The notes beneath the pieces are model-generated. The model was not told where the DNA came from and did no database searches. It worked only from the letters and a program-made list of their open reading frames with translations. From CAZEHS01 sp964511875 (GTDB lineage Bacteria; Bacillota; Clostridia; Peptostreptococcales; Acidaminobacteraceae): a DNA stretch of 64,000 nucleotides. The number at the start of each line of letters is the position of its first letter. Positions within the stretch are counted from its first letter, which is position 1. Both the position numbers and the translations under genes were made by a program. Location: positions 1-64,000 of the forward strand of contig CAZEHS010000006.1 of assembly GCA_964511875.1 (NCBI GenBank). The letters are read 5' to 3'. This document shows positions 44,395 through 53,075 of the stretch, piece after piece.

Positions 44395-45690
44395 ATGAAA
44401 AAGAAAATGTCGCTGACTACGAAAATCTTATTGGGGCTTCTTCTGGGCTTGGTTACCGGACTTATTCTTTATCCAATGAAGGAAATTCCCTTTGTGAAGG
44501 ATGTGGTGCTGGATTTTGCCTTCACCGCAGTAGGTAAGATATTCATAAACGCCATCAAGCTGATGGTGGTACCCCTGGTATTTGTTTCTCTGGTAGCTGG
44601 AACAGCTTCCATGGGGGATGTAAAGAAGCTGGGCAGAGTAGGACTAAAGACCATGACATTTTACCTGGCTACTACAGCCCTTGCCATCACCATCGCCATC
44701 GTGCTGGGAGTCATAATCAACCCTGGACAAGGCCTGGACATGAGCAGTCTGGCCAAGAGTGATTACACCATAGCTGAGAGCCAGCCGTTTATCGATGTTA
44801 TAGTGAATATGGTCACTACCAACCCTATCGAATCCATGGCGAAGGGGGACATGCTGCAGATCATCCTTTTCGCAATCCTGTTCGGAACGGCCATGACCAT
44901 CCTAGGAGACAAAACACAGAAGGTACGTGAGCTGTTCGATGAACTGAACGAAATCAACCTGAAAGTGGTGGGACTGGTTATGCTGATCGCCCCATACGGC
45001 GTATTCTGCCTGATTGCAAAAACCTTCGCCACCTTGGGCTATACGGCCATGCAGCCCATCATGATGTACATGGTCACTGTATTGCTGGGACTTCTTATCC
45101 ACTCTCTTGGGACTTACCAGGGTCTGCTTTTGGGTCTGGGTCACCTGAATCCCATCCAGTTTTATAAGAAATTCTGGCCGGCAATGTCTGTAGCATTCTC
45201 CACCTCCAGTTCCAATGCGACTCTCCCGGTTACTCTGGAGTGTGCACAGGACGGTCTTGGCTGCTCCAAACAGATTTCTGCCTTCACCATCCCCCTCGGG
45301 GCAACGGTCAATATGGATGGAACAGCCATCATGCAAGGTGTTGCTGCCGTCTTTATCTCTCAGGTTTATGGTATTGAACTGGGCTTGGGCGGGTACCTCA
45401 CCATCATTCTCACTGCAACACTTGCTTCCATTGGTACCGCTGGCGTTCCTGGAGTCGGTCTGATCATGCTCTCCATGGTGCTTACACAGGTCGGCTTGCC
45501 GGTTGAAGGTATCGCCCTGATCATCGGTATCGACCGAATTCTGGACATGTGCCGTACAGTTGTCAACATCACCGGCGATGCAGTCTGTACCGTTCTGGTT
45601 TCGAAGTCAGAAAACGAATTCGATGAAGCTGTTTTTTATGACAACAGCATCAAGCCATCTTTCGAGACCGTCGATGAAAAGAGCGCCTGA
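44395..45690 (+). CDS. Glutamate/dicarboxylate:cation symporter (DAACS family)
   Basis: The 431-residue transporter has eight helices and two hairpins. Diagnostic segments are INAIKLMVVPLVFVSLVAG (helix 2-3), the serine-rich hairpin FSTSSSNATLPVTLE, the substrate/cation motif ATVNMDGTAIMQG and ATLASIGTAGVPGVGLIM. These identify the GltP/DctA family. Aspartate/glutamate or C4-dicarboxylates are imported with protons or sodium. AAGGAGGACGTGGA precedes ATG 44395. Divergent GlnKL-like genes suggest a glutamate/glutamine-responsive transporter. Confidence 0.93.
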   Translation: MKKKMSLTTKILLGLLLGLVTGLILYPMKEIPFVKDVVLDFAFTAVGKIFINAIKLMVVPLVFVSLVAGTASMGDVKKLGRVGLKTMTFYLATTALAITIAIVLGVIINPGQGLDMSSLAKSDYTIAESQPFIDVIVNMVTTNPIESMAKGDMLQIILFAILFGTAMTILGDKTQKVRELFDELNEINLKVVGLVMLIAPYGVFCLIAKTFATLGYTAMQPIMMYMVTVLLGLLIHSLGTYQGLLLGLGHLNPIQFYKKFWPAMSVAFSTSSSNATLPVTLECAQDGLGCSKQISAFTIPLGATVNMDGTAIMQGVAAVFISQVYGIELGLGGYLTIILTATLASIGTAGVPGVGLIMLSMVLTQVGLPVEGIALIIGIDRILDMCRTVVNITGDAVCTVLVSKSENEFDEAVFYDNSIKPSFETVDEKSA

Positions 45691-45730
45691 AAAATTTCGG
45701 ATTGAATCCAATTTAATGTGAGCCATAAAG

Positions 45731-45773
45731 AATCCGCCGCCATCTTTCAAGATGGCGGCGGATTTGATTTTTG
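45731..45773 (+). terminator. Terminator of the symporter gene
   Basis: AATCCGCCGCCATC pairs perfectly with GATGGCGGCGGATT around TTTCAA, followed by TGATTTTTG. Confidence 0.9.
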
Positions 45774-45873
45774 AATAAGCGGTTGCATTCTCCCTCGCCT
45801 TGTCGAGGAAGCAATAAGCTAATATTTTTATAAATATTATAATAATAGTTAGAATAATATGTAGCACTATACA

Positions 45874-45902
45874 TTGACAAATTAAGGGTTTTGATGTATA
45901 AT
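45874..45902 (+). promoter_or_regulatory. Full-consensus sigma-A promoter
   Basis: TTGACA (45874-45879), 17-base spacer, TATAAT (45897-45902): every consensus base is present. The transcript should begin near 45909 and carry the Phd-type antitoxin gene at 45940. Confidence 0.85.
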
Positions 45903-45939
45903 GATGTAAACAGACTTATTGAAGAACAGAGGCATCCAG

Positions 45940-46185
45940 ATGAATATTCCGGCAAAGGCAATAGTTTCGAATTCTGAAATGATAAAGAATTATAAAGCAT
46001 GCAGAGAAAAGGCAGAAAGCTTAAGCAAGATATTCATTCTGAAAAACAATCAGCCTGATGCGGTATTGTTCTCAATTACCGAGTATGAAAGACTTTCAGT
46101 GTTGATTGAATATCTTGGAGGTGTTGAGGAAAAAGATGTATCAAAGGTTCTTGAGTGTCTGCAGAAGAGCGGATTTAGCAAATGA
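45940..46185 (+). CDS. Orphan Phd/YefM-type antitoxin-like protein
   Basis: The 81-residue protein has the Phd N-terminal pattern: IPAKAIVSNSEMIKNYKACR, then IFILKNNQPDAVLFSITEYERL, the beta-hairpin and helix that bind DNA in Phd/YefM antitoxins. The C-terminal tail, which normally blocks a toxin, is short. No toxin frame exists in the 95 bases before the next gene or upstream on either strand. It could be a solitary DNA-binding autoregulator or pair with a distant toxin. ATG 45940 follows AGAGG; TTG 45919 is an in-frame alternative. Confidence 0.7.
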   Translation: MNIPAKAIVSNSEMIKNYKACREKAESLSKIFILKNNQPDAVLFSITEYERLSVLIEYLGGVEEKDVSKVLECLQKSGFSK

Positions 46186-46280
46186 AGAATCATAGACCAT
46201 TTTGAACTGAGTTTTGAACTGGCAGGTGATGTGATGGAATTTGGTTTGTTGAATCATCGGATGTTAAGGGAGGGGTTTGA

Positions 46281-46634
46281 ATGCATACTGCGATTGATAG
46301 AAATTCAGGATCCCGTGAGACTAATTTGAAGATAAGAAAGATCGTATATTTACTATTCGGCATTCTTGAAGCATTCTTAGGATTTCGACTTGTTTTCAAA
46401 CTGCTTGGTGCAAATCCAGGGAGTGCCTTCGTATCACTGATTTATGATGTTTCTCAAGTTTTCCTGGTTCCCTTCAGCGGCATTTTCAGAACTGCTGTGA
46501 ATCAAGGGATAGAAACCGAATCTGTACTTGAGCCTACGACTATCATTGCCTTGGTTGTGTATGCGCTTATCGCATATGGAATTGTAAGGCTGATTGAAAT
46601 TTTCAGAGCCCCAAAGGATGACGTAATGCGATGA
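46281..46634 (+). CDS. YggT-family membrane protein
   Basis: The 117-residue protein has two hydrophobic regions with the YggT motif FGILEAFLGFRLVFKLLGANPG and VSQVFLVPFSGIF, and a final helix ALVVYALIAYGIVRLIEIF. YggT proteins are linked to cell division or ion homeostasis without firm function. The single-repeat, N-terminally extended form seen here is frequent in Firmicutes. AGGGAGGGGTTTGA precedes ATG 46281. A small membrane protein gene follows 66 bases later. Confidence 0.85.
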   Translation: MHTAIDRNSGSRETNLKIRKIVYLLFGILEAFLGFRLVFKLLGANPGSAFVSLIYDVSQVFLVPFSGIFRTAVNQGIETESVLEPTTIIALVVYALIAYGIVRLIEIFRAPKDDVMR

Positions 46635-46700
46635 GTAACAAGTTGGGAATGAATCGATGGGTTCTTTCATAACAATTATAAGAAGGAAGGTGGGCACAGT

Positions 46701-46847
46701 ATGTTATATACAGTCGCTGTTGTTCTCATAATTCTGTGGCTCCTTGGTATGGTTAGCTCCTATACCATTGGCGGGTTTATTCATATTCTTTTGGTAGTAG
46801 CGGTTATTTCGATTTTATTACAGCTGATTCAAGGCAGAAGGATCTAG
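46701..46847 (+). CDS. Lmo0937-type small membrane protein, second copy (48 residues)
   Basis: The product begins MLYTVAVVLIILWLLG and ends LIQGRRI. It differs from the copy at 21917-22066 mostly by conservative changes in the helices; both share the ILWLLG, TIGGFIH and IQGR cores. GAAGGAAGGTGGGCACAGT precedes ATG 46701. It lies behind the YggT gene and is followed by a terminator. Confidence 0.78.
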   Translation: MLYTVAVVLIILWLLGMVSSYTIGGFIHILLVVAVISILLQLIQGRRI

Positions 46848-46855
46848 TGATACGC

Positions 46856-46891
46856 AAACAGGCCGTCCCAATGGGAATCGGCCTGTTTTTC
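46856..46891 (+). terminator. Rho-independent terminator
   Basis: AAACAGGCC pairs with GGCCTGTTT with an inner TCCCA/TGGGA extension, ending in five T residues. Confidence 0.88.
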
Positions 46892-46995
46892 TGTGCATGG
46901 GGAAGTGCATTTGAAGGAGTCCGGGTACTGTGCTAAACTGACGTGAGAAGGACATTGCCAAATACTGATTCCTTAACAGCTCAAGGGGGAATATC

Positions 46996-48114
46996 GTGTT
47001 AAGAATATTTCATACAGCGGATATCCACATTGGAATGCGCTTTTCAAACTACCCGGATTCTGTCAGACAAAAGCTTGTGGCAGAACGATTCGAAGTTCTT
47101 GACCGCATGGTGAGCATGGCCAATGATGAGCATTGCCAGTTGTTCGTAATCGCAGGGGATCTATTTGAAAAAACGGCGGTATTGTCCGGCGATATCGACA
47201 GAGTTCTCAGGAGTATGGGAAAATTCGATGGAGACTGTATCGTCATACTTCCTGGAAATCATGATTATGATAATGGCGAGTCAGAGCTCTGGAAAAAGAT
47301 AAGTGAAAAACGGAGTGACAGGATGGTGCTGCTCAACGAGGCAAGACCCTATCCGTTACAGCCGTTCGGCGTGGATGCCTGTATCTATCCGGCACCCTGT
47401 GACAGAAAGCATAGTGACAAGAACAACGTGGGATGGATACGGAATCTGAATTCAATGCCGGAAGCAAAGTGGAAAATTGGCGTCGCTCACGGATCCCTTG
47501 AAGGTGTGTCTCCTGATCTGGATAATCGTTATTACCTGATGAAGCAGGCAGAACTGGATTCCTTGAATATGGATCTATGGCTTCTGGGCCATATCCATCT
47601 GCCGTTTCCTTCGCAGGATATGGCTGGCAAGGGGAAGCTATTCATATCAGGAACCCCTGAACCCGACGGGATGGACTGCAGGCATGCAGGAAACGCCTGG
47701 ATAATCACCCTGAGTGACGATGGCAATGTCGATGGACGAATGATTGAAACGGGAAAATACAGATTCTATGATGAAACGGCCGTTATCCGTAATGAGGAAG
47801 ATTTCAGATCACTGGACAAGCGATACTCTGGAATCATTCCTGAAAGGGCACTGGTCAGGCTTACTCTGTGCGGACATCTCGAACGCAGCACCTTCATTAA
47901 TCGCCACGAACTTCTGAAGCCGTTGATGGATCGCTTCCTGTATTTCACCTATGCAGATTCATCGCTGATGCCCCGGATCACTCATGAAGAAATTCAGTCT
48001 CAATATACGGAGGGATCACTGCCGAGCCGATTCCTCCAGCATCTGCTGGAAACCGGTGATGAGATGGCAGTACAAGAAGCGTATGAGCTTATTCAGGAGG
48101 TGAGGGAAAAGTGA
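46996..48114 (+). CDS. SbcD/YhaO-like DNA repair nuclease subunit
   Basis: The 372-residue calcineurin-like phosphoesterase carries the Mre11/SbcD metal motifs: TADIHIGMRF (8-17), VIAGDLFEK, LPGNHDYDNG, VAHGSLEG and LLGHIHLPF. It would be a Mn-dependent nuclease acting on double-strand ends with the ATPase encoded next. Start is GTG 46996 behind AAGGGGGAA. Its stop overlaps the ATPase start (GTGA), so the two subunits are coupled. The variant resembles Bacillus YhaO more than canonical SbcD. Confidence 0.9.
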   Translation: MLRIFHTADIHIGMRFSNYPDSVRQKLVAERFEVLDRMVSMANDEHCQLFVIAGDLFEKTAVLSGDIDRVLRSMGKFDGDCIVILPGNHDYDNGESELWKKISEKRSDRMVLLNEARPYPLQPFGVDACIYPAPCDRKHSDKNNVGWIRNLNSMPEAKWKIGVAHGSLEGVSPDLDNRYYLMKQAELDSLNMDLWLLGHIHLPFPSQDMAGKGKLFISGTPEPDGMDCRHAGNAWIITLSDDGNVDGRMIETGKYRFYDETAVIRNEEDFRSLDKRYSGIIPERALVRLTLCGHLERSTFINRHELLKPLMDRFLYFTYADSSLMPRITHEEIQSQYTEGSLPSRFLQHLLETGDEMAVQEAYELIQEVREK

Positions 48115-50531
48115 AGATCCGTAAAATCAACTGTAAACGGTTCGCGGGTCTCACAGACCGCACCCTTGAATTTACCGACGGTCTGAACGTTATCCTGGGA
48201 CCCAATGAAGCAGGGAAGAGTACTCTGGTTGAGGGCATACTGGCTTCACTGTTCCGAAACCAGAAACTCACATTAAAGACCGCAAAGGATAAGGAATTCG
48301 CAGAACGTTTCTTTCCCTATCCCGGAGGGGATCATGCAGCCTGTGAGCTTACACTGGGTCTGCCGGAAGGTGAGGTGCGGATCTGCAGAGGATGGAGTCA
48401 CAAACAGCCGGAAGCGGAGCTGATCATGGATGGGATATCCATTAAGGATGATCTCAGGATAGGGCAGGCGTTGAGTGAGATACTGGGTTTTGGAGAGGGG
48501 ACTTACTCAGGAATCGTGTTTGCAAGGCAGAATGAGATACGCTCTGTTTTTGAACGGATCAGCTCGGATCCGGAGGTTTCAGAAACTGTAGGAGGCGTTC
48601 TGCGGCGTGCTGTCATGGAACTTGACGGCGTCAATGTGGACAAACTTTCACGAAAGCTGGATGAACAGATCCGTGATTATGGAGCCCGCTGGGACCTGGA
48701 AGGAAATCGGCCGGAAGGGAACCGTGGAATTCACAACAAATATACCAAGGGTGTAGGGAAAGTCCTTGCTGCCTGGAATGAAATGGAAGAATGGAAAGAG
48801 GCTAAGCAAACCGCCAAAGCGACAGAAGATGAAATTGCCAGGGTAACAGATGAGCTTCACCGTCTTAACGGCGACTATCAGACCGCTTTTCAGAAAATCA
48901 GGGATTATGAACAGATTGAACCTTCGTTGGTTGAGCGTGCAGGATTCATAGGTAACCGAAAAAGTCTTGAGACCGAACGTGATACTCTGAAAATACTGAT
49001 GCGTGAATGGCCGGAAGCGACAGTATCATTAAGCCGGGAGCAGGATGCGCTGTCTGCCATGGCAATCAGAGAGGCAGTATTGCACAAGGAACTGGATCGG
49101 TCAAAAGCCGCCATGGAAATCAAAGAAGCCATGGATTTCCTGGCAAAGGTGGCTGAAAAAGATGCTGAGGTGCTGGAAAAGAAGAATGCCCTTGCCGATC
49201 TTGAAAAATTCAGCGATGAACGGATCAATCGGATCAATCAGCTCCACCGTGAAATCCTGACCTGCAATGCCGCACTGGAGGCTGCGACTCTGATCACGCA
49301 TGTGGTCAGCTCGTCAAAGCCGATCAAAGTGACCGCCGGCCTGGGCGACAGTTTCCATATTTCATCGGGTGAGACCAGAAGCTTCAATGGCTATATGCGG
49401 GTTGAAATGGAAGGTCTGCTGGAGCTGGAAATAAGGGCCGGAGAAATCGATTTTGAGAGCATCAAGGGTCGGTTTGATACGGCTGTCAAGGAACAGAACG
49501 ACCTCCTTCAGACCATCGGCTGCAGCGGTCCCGAAGAGGCGGAAACTGGCAACAGCCGGATGAAGACGGTTGCCGCAGACATCCGTCATCTTGAGGGTCA
49601 GCTCCTCACACTCAAAGGGGACCGGGATCCGGAAGCTCTTAGAACAAGTGTACTGTCGTCATCCCTCGTCGAAGGAATCCCATGTCGGGATTCAGCGGCT
49701 CTTGAAGCGGAGCTGGCAGAAGTCGGTAAGAGCAGACGGAAATCTGAAATGGAATCCTATCAGCTGACAGGAAGACTGGAAAGCTGGGAGAAACAATACG
49801 GAAACTGGGATAAAGCGATTGAACGGTACGCAGAGGTCACGGCTGAAATCAAGACAGCTGAGAAAAGACTGGCGGAGCTCCCGCCTCTTCCGGAAGGATT
49901 CAATGATCCTCAGGACTTCCTCAATGAACTGAAAGGCATTCGGGTTAAAAAAGAGAATCTGGATCAACAGAGGATGATGGTGGAAAAAGGTCTGATTACA
50001 CTGAATGGTAATCTGCCGGAGCTTTCCTATGAAGAGCTGGAGCTTCTTCATAAAGAAGGAGAGGTACGTTTTGACGAATGCAGACAGCGGCTGAACCGGC
50101 TTCATCTTATTCGGAAGAGCCTGGAGCATGTGAAGGCGGATCTTGACAGGGCATCCAGTGAACCGCTTGTAAGGGGCTTTTCTGCATATCTGTGCCGCAT
50201 CACCGACGGCAGATATGAAAAAGTCGATCTGGACTGTGATTATTCAATAGGAATCTCATCTGACGGCAAGACATCATTGCCGAGCAGACTGCTTTCAGCC
50301 GGGACACTTGATGCCGTGGCGCTGGCTTTCAAATTCGCCCTGTTGGATCTTCTGTTTCCTGAAGGACAGGGATTCGCGGTCCTCGACGACTGCCTTGTGA
50401 ATATGGACCCCCAGCGCAGAAAAAACGCGGCGGCTGTGATCGGAGAGTATTCTAAACGCAACCAGGTGTTATTCACGACCTGCAGCCCTGATATTGCCCA
50501 ACTGCTGGGCGGAAACACCATAAGCATCTAA
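48111..50531 (+). CDS. SbcC/YhaN-like SMC-type ATPase
   Basis: The 806-residue protein has Walker A ILGPNEAGKST (28-38), a long coiled-coil middle (about 200-660, no clear CxxC zinc hook), and a C-terminal half with the signature-like LPSRLLSAGTLDAVALAFKF and Walker B FAVLDDCLVNMDPQRR. It partners the SbcD-like nuclease in end processing. Shorter than SbcC (about 1000) but like YhaN-type proteins, it lacks the zinc hook, an accepted variation. GTG 48111 overlaps the upstream stop. It ends four bases inside a convergent gene. Confidence 0.9.
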   Translation: MKIRKINCKRFAGLTDRTLEFTDGLNVILGPNEAGKSTLVEGILASLFRNQKLTLKTAKDKEFAERFFPYPGGDHAACELTLGLPEGEVRICRGWSHKQPEAELIMDGISIKDDLRIGQALSEILGFGEGTYSGIVFARQNEIRSVFERISSDPEVSETVGGVLRRAVMELDGVNVDKLSRKLDEQIRDYGARWDLEGNRPEGNRGIHNKYTKGVGKVLAAWNEMEEWKEAKQTAKATEDEIARVTDELHRLNGDYQTAFQKIRDYEQIEPSLVERAGFIGNRKSLETERDTLKILMREWPEATVSLSREQDALSAMAIREAVLHKELDRSKAAMEIKEAMDFLAKVAEKDAEVLEKKNALADLEKFSDERINRINQLHREILTCNAALEAATLITHVVSSSKPIKVTAGLGDSFHISSGETRSFNGYMRVEMEGLLELEIRAGEIDFESIKGRFDTAVKEQNDLLQTIGCSGPEEAETGNSRMKTVAADIRHLEGQLLTLKGDRDPEALRTSVLSSSLVEGIPCRDSAALEAELAEVGKSRRKSEMESYQLTGRLESWEKQYGNWDKAIERYAEVTAEIKTAEKRLAELPPLPEGFNDPQDFLNELKGIRVKKENLDQQRMMVEKGLITLNGNLPELSYEELELLHKEGEVRFDECRQRLNRLHLIRKSLEHVKADLDRASSEPLVRGFSAYLCRITDGRYEKVDLDCDYSIGISSDGKTSLPSRLLSAGTLDAVALAFKFALLDLLFPEGQGFAVLDDCLVNMDPQRRKNAAAVIGEYSKRNQVLFTTCSPDIAQLLGGNTISI

Positions 50532-50791
50532 ATCTTATACAAATACCACTTTGCCGTAGCCATTTCATATTTCAACTCGTAAATCTTCAGGCAGTCCGCA
50601 ATCATGCTCTGGCATTTGAACACCAGCATGCGGTTTCCAGCCAGCTTCTCCTCGGCCTGATCAAGGATGCGGTCCACCCGGACTGTCCGTGGCGGCTCGC
50701 CCTCCTGCTGGAAGCGATACCGCATAGGCTGAGGCTTGCCCTCCACGGTGAAGTAGGCGATCATTTCTATTGGATGCATCAGAATGCGCAT
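50528..50791 (-). CDS. Small conserved protein usually paired with Y-family polymerase
   Basis: The 87-residue protein starts MRILMHPIEMIAYFTVEGKP and ends CLKIYELKYEMATAKWYLYKI, with EEKLAGNRMLVFKCQS in the middle. I recognise it as the short partner encoded after Clostridial Y-family polymerases; its function is unknown but may serve translesion synthesis. Its reading frame is intact although the upstream polymerase gene is damaged. It overlaps the SbcC-like stop by four bases in convergent orientation. Confidence 0.7.
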   Translation of the reverse strand: MRILMHPIEMIAYFTVEGKPQPMRYRFQQEGEPPRTVRVDRILDQAEEKLAGNRMLVFKCQSMIADCLKIYELKYEMATAKWYLYKI

Positions 50792-50838
50792 GGTAAGGTC
50801 TCCTTAAAGATGAGGACGGAAGATTTGATCTCAATCTC

Positions 50839-50944
50839 CCTCTGGGAGGGGGATGTCGGCGAAGGTGGCGGAAGGAGTCGCAGAGCGGTAACCCTCCGGG
50901 ACTCCTTCCGCCAGCTTCGCTGACACCTTCCTCCCCGAGGAAGG
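50839..50944. repeat. GC-rich imperfect palindromic element
   Basis: Left arm 50839-50879 (ending GGTGGCGGAAGGAGTC) pairs with right arm 50900-50944 (starting GACTCCTTCCGCCAGCTTCG). The style, GGGAGG and GAAGGTGGC cores, matches dispersed GC-rich intergenic repeats of Clostridia. It fills the gap between the polymerase remnant and its small partner. Confidence 0.65.
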
Positions 50945-50983
50945 TTGACACATTCCATCTGTGGCAAAATGTTTTGTTTTTTC

Positions 50984-52192
50984 TCACAGCATACTGCTCA
51001 TCATCTGGTAATCGTCCTCAATGACCCCGCCGGCAACAGGCTTCAGCTTGGTATTCAGGAAGGAGCCGCGGATCAGTGAGCGGTTTCCGAATCGCTGGCG
51101 GAGGGAGTCGATGGTGGTGTCCAGGGCCTGCATTTTTGGGGTGTCTTTCTGAAAAAACGAAAGCTGAAGGCTCTGGGCGGGATGAAGATCGGTGGTGCGG
51201 ATGCCCAGGTGCCGCAGGGGAGAACCGTCCCACACTTCGTCAAAGAGTGTTTGCACAGCCGTAAAAAGCGTGTTGGTGCAATCGGTTGGAGCGGGAAGAA
51301 CCCGCTGGTGGGAGCAACGGGTGAACTCGGCGGATTTAAGGGATACAGAAACCAGGCGGGCGCACCAGCCCCCTTGTCTCAGCCTGGCGGCCACAGTTTC
51401 TGTGAGGGAAAGCAGCACAAGATGAGCGGTGGTACGGTCCTCCACATCGAAGGAGATAGTGGTGGAATTGCCCATACCCTTGATGGCAGGACCGGTGGGC
51501 CGAACCGATGAGCTTTCAATCCCGTTGGCGTAGTCCCACAGGATTCGGCCGAAGCTTTTGAAGCGGTATTTAAGAAGGGCAGGATCGGTTTTGGCCAGAT
51601 CCCCGATGGTCAGGATACCCATCTGATGGAGCTTGGGCGCGGTAGCGCGGCCCACCATGTAGAGATCCTCCACCGGCAGGGGCCACAGCCTATCAGGGAT
51701 TTCTTCCGGAAAAAGGGTCAGGGTCTTATCCGGCTTTTTCAGATCCCCTGCCACCTTGGCCAGCAGCTTGTTGCTGGAGATGCCGATGTTTACCGTAAAG
51801 CCCAGCTCCTCACGGCAGCGCTTCCGGATTTCATCAGCCACGGTCACCGGATCTCCCAATCGGGATGCCATGGTCGTGAAATCCAGAAAGCACTCGTCCA
51901 CGCTGAACACCTGGATGCTGTCGGAATACTCGGCCAGCAGAGCGCGCATGGCATTGGAACAGCGCATGTACAGCTCGTATCGGGGAGGAACCGTCACCAG
52001 ATTGGGGCATTTCTGACGGGCGGCATACAGACTTTCGCCGGTTTGGATATTATAGCGCTTGGCAGGGATGGATTTGGCCAGCACGATGATACAGTGCTTT
52101 GTCAAGATGTACATTTTGAGAGAGAATTTTGTTGTACGCGAGGTCAGACACAAACAGTAATAACTATAATGAAATCCATCCAGTTGTCCCAC
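50984..52192 (-). pseudogene. 5'-truncated Y-family (DinB/UmuC-like) DNA polymerase
   Basis: From about 52090 downward the frame is a clean Y-family polymerase: IIVLAKSIPAKRYNIQTGES, CPNLVTVPPRYELYMRCSNA, catalytic SVDECFLDFT, NIGISSNKLLAKVAGDLKKP, GRATAPKLHQMGILTIGDLA and a little-finger domain ending in QLSFF. The first 34 residues of the open frame are unrelated, and the usual 40-45 residues with the first metal-binding Asp (xDVNSAFLS type) are missing; no other frame upstream supplies them. The protein could not hold two metals and should be inactive. Loss of the 5' end probably came from a rearrangement near 52095. Confidence 0.75.
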
Positions 52193-52254
52193 AGGATAAG
52201 ATATATGTGGGATTTAGGATATTCGTTGTAGATGGTAAATGCAACCTAATAAAT

Positions 52255-52303
52255 CATAGTAAACGATGGTTTCATTGATGCAATGAAACCATCGTTTACT
52301 ATG
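52255..52303. repeat. Perfect 23-bp inverted repeat with 3-base loop
   Basis: CATAGTAAACGATGGTTTCA plus TTG (52255-52277) is exactly the reverse complement of 52281-52303, separated by ATG. No T-run follows, so an ordinary terminator is unlikely. Confidence 0.9.
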
Positions 52304-52375
52304 AAAGCAGAAAGGGGCCAGCACCATTGGACCAGTTGCGCCTTAAGATAGGACAGAAATACATGATTTAATCTC

Positions 52376-52736
52376 TAACCCAATGTGGGCTGTGATGTGA
52401 CAGTAGGCGGTGTGTACGCCTTTGAAGTGTTCATTATGGCTCTAAATGAGAAACCGGATTATAATCTGGTAGCTTGGATGTTATGATGCCCGAAGTGGAC
52501 GGAATTAAAGCCTTGAAAATCCTTAGAAGCAGGAACTAGAACGGGGGGTGGAAAAGAGAGCCCAAATCATTATGAACACTTCCATGAATGCAACCAAGAA
52601 AATCAACGAGTCCTTCGAATCTGGATCGGTGGCGTTTGCTATCAAGTCGATTGAAAGCGACAGGTTTATGAATGTGATAGCGTGTATCAAGTTGGAGATG
52701 CAGAGTGAGCCAGCATTGATAGACGAAGAGGAGTGA
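52376..52736 (+). pseudogene. Decayed response-regulator receiver domain, two frameshifts
   Basis: Three frames together spell one receiver domain. From 52391: CDVTVGGVYAFEVF then NEKPDYNLVA; after a one-base shift near 52474: LDVMMPEVDGIKALKILRS, containing the phospho-acceptor Asp loop; then TAG at 52537 and a second shift near 52525, after which LERGVEKRAQIIMNTS and SGSVAFAIKSIESDRFMN match the beta4-alpha4-beta5 end. The usual Lys of the KPI motif is KSI here. The start of the domain is not recoverable. Such single receivers belong to the CheY/VieA-like group; no partner kinase is beside it. Confidence 0.65.
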
Positions 52737-52876
52737 TATCTAATAGCTGCATTTGATAGCAAGAAACATATGCGTACAGATCAGAAAAATTTTCAAAAAA
52801 TTCTATGAAACTACTACATCGAATATGTTAAATAGAGCGGACGGCTTGAATTTGAGAAGGCTCACGCTGTATGATT

Positions 52877-52901
52877 TGAACTAACCCCAAAAAGTTAGAC
52901 A
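52877..52901 (-). mobile_element. Possible IS3-family terminal inverted repeat (solo end)
   Basis: Read on the minus strand the sequence starts TGTCTAACTTTTTGGGGTTA, which resembles the outer end of IS3-family (IS150-group) elements. No transposase frame and no matching second end are present, so only a remnant is proposed. Confidence 0.3.
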
Positions 52902-53036
52902 ATATGATTATACTGCCTCAGCGGATTGAACTCTGACTCAGTTATATTAGTTTTTCATAATGCTGCAAACGGTATAATAATCCATGTATTCAATCAATTA
53001 CCGAATGAAGTGTTCTACAGAATCGAACTCTTGAAG

Positions 53037-53075
53037 AAACAACCCCCGGCCAAAAGATCAGGTCGGGGGTTGTTT
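53037..53075 (+). terminator. Orphan terminator-like hairpin
   Basis: AAACAACCCCCG pairs with CGGGGGTTGTTT around a loop of about 14 bases with a short T-run. No intact gene ends before it; it may be the former terminator of the decayed gene. Confidence 0.65.

Noticed and set aside
46186..46280. Toxin gene expected after the Phd-like antitoxin
   Set aside because: The 95-base gap has no usable frame; the next gene is a YggT membrane protein.
51626..52231. A 201-codon open frame on the plus strand over the polymerase remnant
   Set aside because: It is antisense to clear polymerase sequence and lacks any recognisable protein feature.
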